Assembly (NCBI RefSeq): GCF_014203835.1
Contig: NZ_JACHJW010000001.1
Span: forward strand, 6,894,501 to 6,958,500
Direction of reading: 5' to 3'
DNA from: Micromonospora polyrhachis
GTDB taxonomy: Bacteria > Actinomycetota > Actinomycetes > Mycobacteriales > Micromonosporaceae
DNA length: 64,000 bases
Both the position numbers and the translations under genes were made by a program. Positions 47,201-55,604 of the stretch are shown here, piece after piece (the stretch's first letter is position 1; the number at the start of each line of letters is the position of its first letter). Under the pieces are notes generated by a model. It was not told where the DNA came from and made no database searches. It saw nothing but the letters and a program-made list of their open reading frames with translations.

Positions 47201-49757
47201 CGGCGTCGCCGGTGGACTCCCCGGGGGAGGGCAGGCTCGGCAGCGGCGTCAGCTTCCGCTGCGCCGGCTCCCCCTTGGCGACCTGCATCCGGGCCAGGCT
47301 GGCGAGCTGCTTGCCGGGGCCACACTCGACCAGTGCCCAGGTCCCCTCGGCGAGCAGCGCCGCCACGCAGGCCCCGAACCGCACCGGCTGACGCAGGTGG
47401 GCCGCCCAGTAGGCCGGATCGGTGGCCTGCTCGTTGGTGATCCAGGTGCCGGACACGTTGGACATGAACGGAGTGGCCGGGCGACGCAGGGTGGTACCGG
47501 CCATGATCGCCGTGAACTCGTCCAGGATCGGGTCCATCATCGACGAGTGGAAGGCGTGCGACGTGCGCAGCGCCTTGACGCTGATCTTCTTGCCCTTGAC
47601 GCCGTCGTTGATGCTCTCGGCGAAGGCTGCCACCGCATCGCTCTCCCCCGCCACCACACAGGTGCCCGGGCCGTTCACCGTGGCGACGGTGACCCCGGCC
47701 GGCAGCCGCTCGGCCACCACCGACTCGTCCAGCGACACGGCGAGCATCGACCCGGCCGGCAACGACTGCATGAGCCGGCCCCGGGCGACTACCACCCGCA
47801 GCGCGTCGGGGAGGGTGAAGACGCCGGCCACGGTCGCCGCGACGTACTCGCCGATGGAGTGGCCGATCATCGCCGCGGGCCGGACCCCGAGGCTCTGCCA
47901 GAGGGTGGCCAGGGCGTACTCGACCACGAACAGGGCTGGCTGGGTGTAGCGGGTCTGGGTGAGCAACTCCCCCGCGTCGTCGACCCGGCCCAGGATCAGG
48001 TCCCGGATGTCGAGCCCCAGATCGGGAGCGAGCAGCGCGGCGCACTCGTCGACGGCGGCGGCGAAGGCCGGCTCCTGGGCGTACAACTCGGCACCCATGC
48101 CCGCGTACTGGGCCCCCTGGCCGGAGAAGAGGAAGGCCACCCGGGGTGCCGCGCCCTCCACCGTGCCGATCAGCCGTCGGTTCTTGCTCCGCAACGCGGC
48201 GACCGCGTCGGGCAGGTCGGTGGCCACCACGCTGGCCCGGTGGGTGTACTCCGGGCGACCGAAGCGCAGTGTGGCCGCCACGTCGGCCAGATACTGCGGG
48301 CTCGCCTCGGTGGTGCCGGCCAGGTGGTCGGCGAGCTGCGTGACGGCACTGTCGAGCGCGGTCGCGGACTTCGCGGAGACCTGCAGCAACTGTGCGGGTC
48401 GGGCGTGCACGTCGATGGCCCGGCCTGGCTCCGGCGCCTGCTCCAGTACGACGTGCGCGTTGGTACCACCGATGCCGAAGGAGCTGACGCCGGCCCGGCG
48501 GGGCACCCCGTCGGTGTCCCACTTGGTCAGCGTGTTCGCCACGTAGAACGGGGTCTCGGCGAAGTCGATCGCCGGGTTCGGCCGCTCGTAGTTGATGGTG
48601 GGCGGAATCAGTCCGTGCTCCATGGCGAGGACCGTCTTGATCACGCTGACGATGCCCGAGGGCTGGCTCAGGTGACCGATGTTGGACTTCACCGAGCCGA
48701 TTCCGCACCAACTGCGGTCGCTGCTGTCCTTGCCGTAGACCGACGACAGCGCGGCGATCTCGATCGGGTCGCCCATCGCGGTGCCGGTGCCATGTGCCTC
48801 GACGTAGGTGATGGTGCGCGGGTCGACCCCGGCCACCGCGACGGCCTGGGCGATCGCCTCCATCTGGCCGTCGATGCTCGGGGCGGTAAAGCCGACCTTG
48901 CTGGCCCCGTCGTTGTTGATGGCGTTACCGAGCACGACCGCCCGGACGGTGTCGCCGTCGGCGATGGCGTCGGAAAGCCGCTTGAGCAGGGTCACCCCGG
49001 CACCGCTGCCCCAGACCGTGCCGCTGGCGTCGGCGTCGAACGGTCGGCAGTGCCCGTCGGGCGAGGTGAACCCGTCCATGCCCAGGTAACCGGTGGGCGG
49101 CTCGATGTTGACGCCACCGGCCAGGGCCATGTCGCACTCGCCGTTGCGCAGCGCCTCGCAGGCGAGGTGGAACGCGACCAGCGAGGTCGAGCAGGCGGTG
49201 TGCAGGGTCAGGCTCGGCCCGCGCAGGTCCAACCGGTACGACGGGGTGGTGGCCACGTAGTTGGGCGAGTTGCCGGTGGCGATGGAGACCGCCGTGTGCG
49301 GGGAGCCGCTGACCCGCTTGTTGCGCAGCACGTTGTCGCGGAAGTAGTTGTTGCCGCCGGTGCCCGCGTACACCCCGATCGCGCCGGAGTAGCGGGCCGG
49401 GTCGTAGCCGCCGTCCTGCAGGGCGGTGAAGCACGACTCCAGGAACATCCGGTGCTGCGGGTCCATCACCTCGGCTTCCCGGGCGGTCATCCCGAACAGG
49501 CCGGCGTCGAACTTGTCGAAGTCCTCGACGATCGGCGCGCTGTTGACCCAGCCCGGGTCGTCGAGCTCCTCCGGCTTGGCGCCCCGGGCGAGTTGCTCCT
49601 CCCGGGTGAAGTGGGTCAGCGACTCGACCCCGTCGACCAGGTTGCGCCAGAACTGACGCACGTCGTTCGCGCCGGGCAGCCGGGCGGCCAGCCCGATGAT
49701 CGCAATCGGCTCGACACCGAACTCCGCGTCGTCGGCGGGCTGGTTCTGCTGTTCCAT
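44250..49757 (-). CDS. Type I PKS module KS-AT-KR-DH-ACP
   Basis: 1835 aa. KS (HTACSTS, EAHGTGT, SNIGH; residues about 14-440), AT (GHSIGEY near 632; HAFH near 736, malonyl-type), ketoreductase (structural half, then GGLGGIG near 1167 and the Tyr in VDYCAANNF near 1322), dehydratase (DEHRIGGVPVVPG near 1410 and Asp in QPALLDVA) and ACP (GGNSLVAVQ near 1772). All catalytic residues look intact, so one malonyl unit should be added, reduced and dehydrated to an enoyl. The order KR before DH is unusual. ATG at 49757, GAGGG 8 nt upstream, 13 bp after the previous gene. Confidence 0.93.
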   Translation of the reverse strand: MEQQNQPADDAEFGVEPIAIIGLAARLPGANDVRQFWRNLVDGVESLTHFTREEQLARGAKPEELDDPGWVNSAPIVEDFDKFDAGLFGMTAREAEVMDPQHRMFLESCFTALQDGGYDPARYSGAIGVYAGTGGNNYFRDNVLRNKRVSGSPHTAVSIATGNSPNYVATTPSYRLDLRGPSLTLHTACSTSLVAFHLACEALRNGECDMALAGGVNIEPPTGYLGMDGFTSPDGHCRPFDADASGTVWGSGAGVTLLKRLSDAIADGDTVRAVVLGNAINNDGASKVGFTAPSIDGQMEAIAQAVAVAGVDPRTITYVEAHGTGTAMGDPIEIAALSSVYGKDSSDRSWCGIGSVKSNIGHLSQPSGIVSVIKTVLAMEHGLIPPTINYERPNPAIDFAETPFYVANTLTKWDTDGVPRRAGVSSFGIGGTNAHVVLEQAPEPGRAIDVHARPAQLLQVSAKSATALDSAVTQLADHLAGTTEASPQYLADVAATLRFGRPEYTHRASVVATDLPDAVAALRSKNRRLIGTVEGAAPRVAFLFSGQGAQYAGMGAELYAQEPAFAAAVDECAALLAPDLGLDIRDLILGRVDDAGELLTQTRYTQPALFVVEYALATLWQSLGVRPAAMIGHSIGEYVAATVAGVFTLPDALRVVVARGRLMQSLPAGSMLAVSLDESVVAERLPAGVTVATVNGPGTCVVAGESDAVAAFAESINDGVKGKKISVKALRTSHAFHSSMMDPILDEFTAIMAGTTLRRPATPFMSNVSGTWITNEQATDPAYWAAHLRQPVRFGACVAALLAEGTWALVECGPGKQLASLARMQVAKGEPAQRKLTPLPSLPSPGESTGDAAILLAAIGALWVHGVAVRFGDGVGIRRVPLPVYPYERVRYWIDPDPVTETGPAAVAAPSGPRPLAEWFAVPTWRQVAADTGTLPLGRCLAFVAGPRGTALAEALRAAGADLVEVRPGPEFTATSIGYQLRPGVRADYDALVDALAGIGMPPRVVHAFALDGDAVGIDIDAAWAAQDLGFFSVLHLTQALAGAGLTAESGESGLRLDLIGSGIGDVRGDDLVRPEHATLFGLARVLPVELPGVAVRLIDADPATDAVTGIVAELRRPDGPDRAEVALRGNRRWVTGYEQVRLDGEPEAGALRPGGRYVITGGLGGIGITLAEDFARRAQAKLVLLARSGLPPREEWDDHLAVHGGDDRAGRAIAAIRRMESAGAEVLVLAADVTDPADLRRVRETAEARFGGVDGIVHAAGLPGGGMAEIKERAEAERVLAPKLAGTLALAQVFGDLPLDFVVLCSSITAVAGGFGQVDYCAANNFLDAYARGGHGWTAPVLSQNWGGWAEVGMAVETKAPAGFAGVNRDSVSSAVRHPVLATRVVSADQTVVHGLVSAGTHWLLDEHRIGGVPVVPGTGHLECARAAVTEAVPAPGDGHVVELRDVAFLEPFSVPDGAVAQYRVELTGDGDGAEFQIQSLTAGTARTHVRGSTGWTSEQPGPAVDIAGVIARSRRIDDDNSFGRGRTSMLTFGPRWASLREHYLGETEELARIEAPEVALDDLSAWGLQPALLDVATAFGRGRGEGTYLPLSYGRIVVRGSLPRTFYSYLRYRDSSTDDVVAADLSLVDADGRELVTISEFVLRRVDQDAVTGGLTGTDAAAVDVPAVLTDDIRPVDGAEAFRRTVAADLGPQVVIVTRAVAEILDRARRVTTDTIETEVDPTTAVVTTSAGTAAAPSSELEATLVEVWRDALGVPVVGVDDDFFALGGNSLVAVQLIAAMRKAVGVRLPMRSMFETPTVAGLAARIEELRAASAEEAAPEPQIQAIPRLPRG

Positions 49758-49770
49758 CTGTCAGTCCCTC

Positions 49771-52700
49771 TTATTCCGCGATGCCGCTGGCACGGCGAGG
49801 TGGGTTACGACGAATACGGCCCCGGCGGGCGGCGGCCCGCTCCACGGCTCTGGTCAGTTCCGGTCGTTCGGTCGCCCCATCGAGGTGGGCGGCGAGCGCG
49901 CGGATGGTCGGATAGCGGAACAGGTCGAGCATCGCGACGGTGCGCCCGGTCTCGGCGACCAGCCGCGCGTGTACGGCGGCGAGGGCGAGCGAGTGTCCGC
50001 CGATGTCGAAGAAGTTGTCGGTCACCCCGAACCGGGTGTGCTCCAGGACCTCCCCCCAGACCGTGTTGATCAGCTGCTCGGTTCGGGTCAGCTCGTCGGA
50101 TCCGACCGGTACGGGCGGGCGGGGCGGCTCGGCCGCGACGGTGGTCATCGCCCACGGATCGGCGGCCCGGATCGCCGGCCGGGGCAGGTGGACGGCGACG
50201 GTGTCGGCCGGCTGTTCGGCTGCGACGGTCAGTGCCCCGGTCAGCTCCGCCAGGTCGGCGAGCATCCCGGTGATCCGGTCGGCGTCGAACAGGTCGGGGT
50301 TGTAGACGACCTCGAACCCGATCCGACCCGCCCGCTCGACGACGTACAGGGTGATGTCGAAGGGCGATCCGGGCTTGTCGACGGTGATCTGCTCACCGTC
50401 CAGTCCGGGCAGCCGAAGCTGCGGCTCGGTGAAGTTGAGGACGTTGAACAGCACCTGGACCAGCGGCGCCCGGGAGGTGTCGCGGCCGACGCTGAGCGCC
50501 TCCACCACCCGTTCCAGGGGTGCCCCCGGGTGGGCGACCGAGTCGCGTAGCTCGACCGAGGCCCGCTGGACCAGTTCGGCGAAGGTGGTCCCACCGTCGG
50601 TGCGTAGCCGCACCGGAACGGTGTCGATGAAGAACCCGATCACGTCGTCGAACGCGGCCAGCCGCCGGTCGGCGACGATCGCGCCGATCACCTGGTCGTC
50701 GCTACCGGTCAACCGGTTGATCAGTTGCCCGAAGCCGGCGAGTAGCACCCCTGCCGGGGTGACCCCCAGCCGCGCCGCGAGTTGCCGTACCGCCCGGTCG
50801 GTCGGCTCGGACAGCGCCACGGTCGCCTCGGCACCCGAATAGGTCTGCACCGCCGGGCGGGGCCGGTCCCGGGGCAGGTCGAGCACGGTCGGCGCGCCGG
50901 AGAGGTGGTTCACCCACCAGTCCAGGTCGGACTGTCCCCGGCGCTGGTCGCGGTCGGACCGCCAGACGGCGTAGTCGGCGTACGAGGCCCGCAGTGGCGG
51001 CAGCCGCATCGGGTCACCCGAGACAGCGGCCTGGTACGCCTCGGCCAGATCGTTGTAGAGGACCGCCTGCGACCAACCATCGAAGACGGCGTGGTGCAGG
51101 GTGATCGCCAGGACGTGCTCGGTCGGGCCCAGCCGGTAGACGGTCACCTGCCAGGCCGGGCCGGTGGCCAGGTCGAAGGTGTGGCTGGCCCCGGCCGCGA
51201 GCATGGTACGCAGTTCGGTGGCCTGGTCGGGGCTGTCGGTCAGGTCGACGACCGGTGCGGAGATGTCGGTCGGCTCCTCGCACATCGCGTAGGGCACACC
51301 GCCGGTCTGTGGCACCCGCCACCGCAGTACGTCGTGCCGCTCGGCCACTGCGCGGAGCGCACGACCCAGCGCGGCCACGTCCAGTTCGCCCCGCAGCCGG
51401 GTGGCGAGGGCGATGTTGTACGGGGCGCTGGACGGTGCGAGCTGGTCCATGAACCACAGCCGGCGCTGCGGCGGGGAGAGCGTCGGCGGGTTGCCGGTGG
51501 TGAACTCGTCCGCGGTCAGCGGCTCGGCGTCCGCCACCCGCTCGGCCAGTCCGGCCAGGGTGCGGCCGGTGAACACGTCGTCGGCGTTGACCTGCCGACC
51601 CAGTTCCGCACGGAGCCCGGCGACGAGCCGCATCACCGCGATGGAGTTCCCGCCGGAGAGGAAGAAGTCGGTGTTCCGACCGGGCGTCGACCCCAGTACC
51701 TGGCACCAGATCCGGGCGACCGCCTGCTCGGTGGGGGTGGCGGCCGGGTCGTCCACGGCGGCGTCGACCGGGTCGGCGGCGCTGGTGGCCAACTCCCGCA
51801 GGGCCGCCCGGTCCAGTTTGCCGGTGACCGGATTGACCGGCAGCTCGGCCAGTCGCAGCACTCGGGCGGGCAGCATTCCGCTGGTCAGCCGGGTCTGCGC
51901 GTAGGAACGCAACTGCGCTTCGGTCGGCGCGGTGGCCGGGGTGAGGAATGCGACCAGTTCGGCCCCGACGGGGCCGGGAACCGCCTCCACGGCCGCCTGC
52001 CGCACGTCCGGATGCTCGCCGAGCACCGTCTCGATCTCGCCCAGTTCGATCCGCTGTCCACGGATCTTGACCTGGCGGTCGGCGCGGCCCAGATAGACGA
52101 TCCGGCCGTCGGGTAGCTGGCGCACCAGGTCACCGGTGCGGTAGAGCCGCTGCCCGGGCAGGTCGGAGTAGGCGTCCGGCACGAACCGGTCGGCGGTCAG
52201 GCCCGGTCGGTTGAGGTAGCCGGTGGCCAGGCCGGGGCCACCGATCAGCAGTTCGCCGATCTCACCCGGGCCGACCAGACGAAGGTCGGCGTCCACCACG
52301 TACGCCCGGTGGTTGGGTAGCGGCCGACCGATCGGCATCGGGTCCTGCGGCAGCCCGGACACCTCGTCGGTGACGACGAGAACGGTTGTCTCGGTGGGAC
52401 CGTAGCTGTCGATGAACCGCCGCCCGGGCAGCCATCGGGCGGCGAGTTCGGCGGGCACCGCCTCGCCACCGCACATCACCAGCCGCCAACCGGGCACCTC
52501 GGCCGGGTCGAGCATGGACAGCATGGTCGGGGTGATGAAACCCCAGTTCACCTCGTGTTCGACGACGAACTGCCGTAGGCGGGTGGGGTCGCTGCGATCC
52601 TCGACGCCCAGCAGTTGCACCGAGCCGCCGAGCGCCAACGGTACGAACAGGTCAATGCTGGCGGCGTCGAACCCCAGGGAGGCGATGCCCAGGGCCCGGG

Positions 52701-53286
52701 TCGACTCGTCGGCACCGGTCGTCGCCGCGCAGCCGAAGACGAACTCCACCACGTTGCGGTGGGTGGTGAGCACTCCCTTCGGGCGACCGGTGGAGCCCGA
52801 GGTGAACAACACGTAGGCGGTGTCGTCCGGCGTCGCGGGGCAGGCGTCGGGCGAGCCGGGAGCCGGCAGTCCGAGGGTACGAATACCCGGCAGGTCACCG
52901 AACTCCGCCTCGGCGCGGTCCCCGACCACGACGGTGAGGCCGGCGTCGTCGACGATCTCCAACAGCCGCCGGCGCGGTCCGCCCGGCTCCAGTGGCACGA
53001 AACAGCCGCCGGACATGAGTACGCCCAGCACCGTGGCGACCAACTCCGGTCGCCGTAGGCCGCAGACACCGACCCGGGTCTCCGGGCCGACGCCCAGCTC
53101 CCGAAGGGCGGCGGCGACACCGGCCGCCTGGTCGACGAGCTGCCGGTAGGTGAGTTGGGCCGACCACTGGCGTACCGCCACCGCGTCCGGGCGGCGCTGC
53201 GCCTGGGTCACGATCAGATCTGCCAGGGTGGCGTCCGGATAGGACAGTGCGGCGCCGGTGGCGACGCTCGGCAGGGTTTCGGTCAC
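49771..53286 (-). CDS. NRPS A-T-C-T
   Basis: 1171 aa. Adenylation (FTSGSTGRPKG; YGPTETT; NPVTGKLDR), thiolation (SGGNSIAVM near 547), condensation (HHAVFDG near 730, intact) and a second thiolation domain (IGGHSLALA near 1097). The second T has no own A domain, so it must be charged in trans or by this A domain. The specificity residues read D-A-I-F-V-C-S-V-L-K; I know no match. The GTG at 53286 overlaps the LanB stop and has GGAG 7 nt before it. The C-terminal 40 residues are Arg-rich (GRIRRNPPRR) and could be a docking tail. Confidence 0.9.
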   Translation of the reverse strand: MTETLPSVATGAALSYPDATLADLIVTQAQRRPDAVAVRQWSAQLTYRQLVDQAAGVAAALRELGVGPETRVGVCGLRRPELVATVLGVLMSGGCFVPLEPGGPRRRLLEIVDDAGLTVVVGDRAEAEFGDLPGIRTLGLPAPGSPDACPATPDDTAYVLFTSGSTGRPKGVLTTHRNVVEFVFGCAATTGADESTRALGIASLGFDAASIDLFVPLALGGSVQLLGVEDRSDPTRLRQFVVEHEVNWGFITPTMLSMLDPAEVPGWRLVMCGGEAVPAELAARWLPGRRFIDSYGPTETTVLVVTDEVSGLPQDPMPIGRPLPNHRAYVVDADLRLVGPGEIGELLIGGPGLATGYLNRPGLTADRFVPDAYSDLPGQRLYRTGDLVRQLPDGRIVYLGRADRQVKIRGQRIELGEIETVLGEHPDVRQAAVEAVPGPVGAELVAFLTPATAPTEAQLRSYAQTRLTSGMLPARVLRLAELPVNPVTGKLDRAALRELATSAADPVDAAVDDPAATPTEQAVARIWCQVLGSTPGRNTDFFLSGGNSIAVMRLVAGLRAELGRQVNADDVFTGRTLAGLAERVADAEPLTADEFTTGNPPTLSPPQRRLWFMDQLAPSSAPYNIALATRLRGELDVAALGRALRAVAERHDVLRWRVPQTGGVPYAMCEEPTDISAPVVDLTDSPDQATELRTMLAAGASHTFDLATGPAWQVTVYRLGPTEHVLAITLHHAVFDGWSQAVLYNDLAEAYQAAVSGDPMRLPPLRASYADYAVWRSDRDQRRGQSDLDWWVNHLSGAPTVLDLPRDRPRPAVQTYSGAEATVALSEPTDRAVRQLAARLGVTPAGVLLAGFGQLINRLTGSDDQVIGAIVADRRLAAFDDVIGFFIDTVPVRLRTDGGTTFAELVQRASVELRDSVAHPGAPLERVVEALSVGRDTSRAPLVQVLFNVLNFTEPQLRLPGLDGEQITVDKPGSPFDITLYVVERAGRIGFEVVYNPDLFDADRITGMLADLAELTGALTVAAEQPADTVAVHLPRPAIRAADPWAMTTVAAEPPRPPVPVGSDELTRTEQLINTVWGEVLEHTRFGVTDNFFDIGGHSLALAAVHARLVAETGRTVAMLDLFRYPTIRALAAHLDGATERPELTRAVERAAARRGRIRRNPPRRASGIAE

Positions 53287-55604
53287 GTGGGTTCTCCACT
53301 GGTCCGGTGGGGCGCTGGGTCGGTGATCTGGAGCCTGAGTTCGCTGACGTAGGTCTGCCCGGCGGCGTCCGGCAGCCAGGTGTCCTCGGGGCCGGGCAGC
53401 AGTTCGCTGACCACCACGCTGACCTGGTCGCCGGTCTTGGCGGCGGTACGCAGCATCGTGCAGAACGTCGAGGCGTACAGCGGGCCGCGCAGATCCAGGT
53501 AGCACGGCTTGGTCTCGGTCCCGATCTTGACGAAGATTCGCTCCGGCAGGCCGAGTCGCTGCCGCCAGCGACGGACGGCGAGGAACCGCTCTCGCTCACC
53601 CTTGACCTCGGTGAGACCGGTCTCCCCGACCGTGGTGCGCCAGGTACGCCGGGCCACCACCAGCCGGTCGATGGTGATCCGTGGGGTGTGCGGGGCCGGA
53701 GCCAGCAGCTTGAAGCTGTCCAGAAGCAGCACACCGAGCAGGTGACCGAAGACATCGATCAGCGGCCAACTGCGTCCGTCCGGCAGTACGGCGGTCAGCT
53801 CGCCATCGACCCGGTCCACCAGCACCGTCGACATGGACACCAGCAGGTCGACGTTGGCCCCTCGGGCCTGGTCGACGCCCAACTGGCCGTCCAGCGGCCC
53901 GTCGAGCCCATGCTGGGTCCGGGTGGTCTGCCGGGGGAACCCCTCCGGGTAGAGCAGCCGCAGCCGGGCCGGGCCGAGATCCGTGTCCATCGCGGCGCGC
54001 AACGCCGCCGGGTCGGCGTGCCACATCGCGAACACCGCGCTGTCGAAGGGAATCGACGCCGGGTGCATCTCGCCGAGCACCAACTGGAACTCGCCCCGGT
54101 TCATCGCCTCGACACTGCGCGCACAGATCTGGATGTCCGGGCTGTGCACCCGGGCCGACGTCCATCCCGGACGGTCGGCGGCGAAGACCTCCGCCGCCCG
54201 ACCCGCCAGCTCGGCACTACTGAGCTGAAGCTCCGCCTGATCGGTCGGCAGGGAGTCGAGGCCGAACAGGCGGGACCACCGGGCGGTGAAGTCTGCCGCG
54301 ATGCTCCCGGTCGGGCTGTCCTCGACGCTGAAGAGCAGCCCCTGCGCCAGGCGCCACACGTCACCGAGGCGCACCGGCTCGGTGCCGTGCAACTCTTCGT
54401 ACAGCTCGGCGACCACGTCCGCACACGCCCGACCGAACTCGGCGGTCAGCCAGCGGGCGGCCTGCAGGACGATCGCCAGTGGTGCGGCGAGCTCGTCGAC
54501 CAGCGCCCGCCCGAGAACCAGCTCGACGTCCCGGGTGGTCTCCTCGTAGACCACGGTCCGACCGGCGTACATCTGCCCGCTGTTGCGCTGGGACTCCTGG
54601 CCGGTGACGCCGGTGAACTCCGCGTTCAACGCGACCATCGCGATGCCCAACTTCTCCGGGTCACCGGCTGCGGCGGCCACGGCGTCCCGGGCGGCGCAGA
54701 GCCGGTCGAAGTCCGCGCTGACGCGGGCCCGGACGTCCGCGTCGCCGATGGCCGCGATCCGGGTCCAGAGCGTACGTTCGGCGTCCGGGCTCATCGGCAG
54801 CGTCGCGTCCCAGGAGAGCAGCCCGCGTTGCACCATCCGGTCGAGCAGTAGGAAACCGTCCTGGTCCGAACGGACCCCGAGGGCCGGGTCGTCACGTAAC
54901 CGCTGGACCACCTGCCAGGCCGGCGTACGCCCGTTGCAACTTGCCAGCGCCACCGCCTCCGGTGCCGGCAGCGGGGTCGGCGGCTGAAGCGGACGGATCA
55001 GCTCCCGACCATCGACGACCAGGTGAGGAGCAAGCAACGGTGCCCACCACCGACGTACCGCCAGGTCCTGGCCAACCTGGTTCGCGTAGGCCTCCAACGC
55101 CCACGACTCGAAGATCACCTTGCGCTTCGCCACCAGTGCGGGACCAGGATCCACCCTGGTGTCCGGCGTCTTCTCGGCCAATGCGGCCCAGGACACCGGG
55201 CCGAAGAAGCCGATCGTCTCGCTCTTGCCGCAGTATCGCTGCCAGTAGAGCAGCAGCGTCTTCTCCCGCTCGCGCCGGCGATTGTTCCGTGGGCTGTCCG
55301 GGCCACCGGAGACCAGCCGCTCCAGCGCCACGAGCGCACCCGGGTTCTGCCAGGTGACCGCCTCCCGCAGCAACGGATCGGCGGCGACCTCGCTGGCCGC
55401 CGTCGCAGCATCCCGCACCGCGACCTCGAACGCCTGGTCGAAGTCGGTCGGGTCGCCGCCGTCGGTCAGCAGCTCGTCGGCGACGGCGGCCGCCTCCGGC
55501 GCGGCGAACCGGTCCAGGCCGGCTGCGGGAAATCCGGCCGAACGCAGCAGTACGTCGCGCCACACGGACCAGCCGGTGTCGCCGAGTGGAAATCGGTAGC
55601 TCAT
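53283..55604 (-). CDS. LanB-type tRNA-dependent enzyme, no elimination domain
   Basis: 773 aa, lantibiotic dehydratase N-terminal (glutamylation) domain over its whole length. Family features: WRDVLLRSAGF start, GKSETIGFFGPVSW, GQMYAGRTVVYEET, and the closing ETKPCYLDLRGP...VSELRLQI segment that ends the glutamylation domain in full LanB proteins. The C-terminal elimination (SpaB_C) domain is absent. LanB N-domains transfer glutamate from Glu-tRNA to Ser/Thr; small LanBs lacking elimination (PEARLs) instead add amino acids from aminoacyl-tRNA to a peptide end. No precursor peptide gene is near. It is a close paralogue of the C-terminal part of the next protein. Overlaps both neighbours by 4 nt. 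Confidence 0.88.
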   Translation of the reverse strand: MSYRFPLGDTGWSVWRDVLLRSAGFPAAGLDRFAAPEAAAVADELLTDGGDPTDFDQAFEVAVRDAATAASEVAADPLLREAVTWQNPGALVALERLVSGGPDSPRNNRRREREKTLLLYWQRYCGKSETIGFFGPVSWAALAEKTPDTRVDPGPALVAKRKVIFESWALEAYANQVGQDLAVRRWWAPLLAPHLVVDGRELIRPLQPPTPLPAPEAVALASCNGRTPAWQVVQRLRDDPALGVRSDQDGFLLLDRMVQRGLLSWDATLPMSPDAERTLWTRIAAIGDADVRARVSADFDRLCAARDAVAAAAGDPEKLGIAMVALNAEFTGVTGQESQRNSGQMYAGRTVVYEETTRDVELVLGRALVDELAAPLAIVLQAARWLTAEFGRACADVVAELYEELHGTEPVRLGDVWRLAQGLLFSVEDSPTGSIAADFTARWSRLFGLDSLPTDQAELQLSSAELAGRAAEVFAADRPGWTSARVHSPDIQICARSVEAMNRGEFQLVLGEMHPASIPFDSAVFAMWHADPAALRAAMDTDLGPARLRLLYPEGFPRQTTRTQHGLDGPLDGQLGVDQARGANVDLLVSMSTVLVDRVDGELTAVLPDGRSWPLIDVFGHLLGVLLLDSFKLLAPAPHTPRITIDRLVVARRTWRTTVGETGLTEVKGERERFLAVRRWRQRLGLPERIFVKIGTETKPCYLDLRGPLYASTFCTMLRTAAKTGDQVSVVVSELLPGPEDTWLPDAAGQTYVSELRLQITDPAPHRTSGEPT

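Noticed and set aside
44019-50069. Very long plus-strand open frame (about 2000 codons) opposite the PKS gene
   Set aside because: Shadow of the high-GC PKS gene; no domain is recognisable, composition is Gly/Arg/Val-biased, and the minus strand carries intact PKS motifs.
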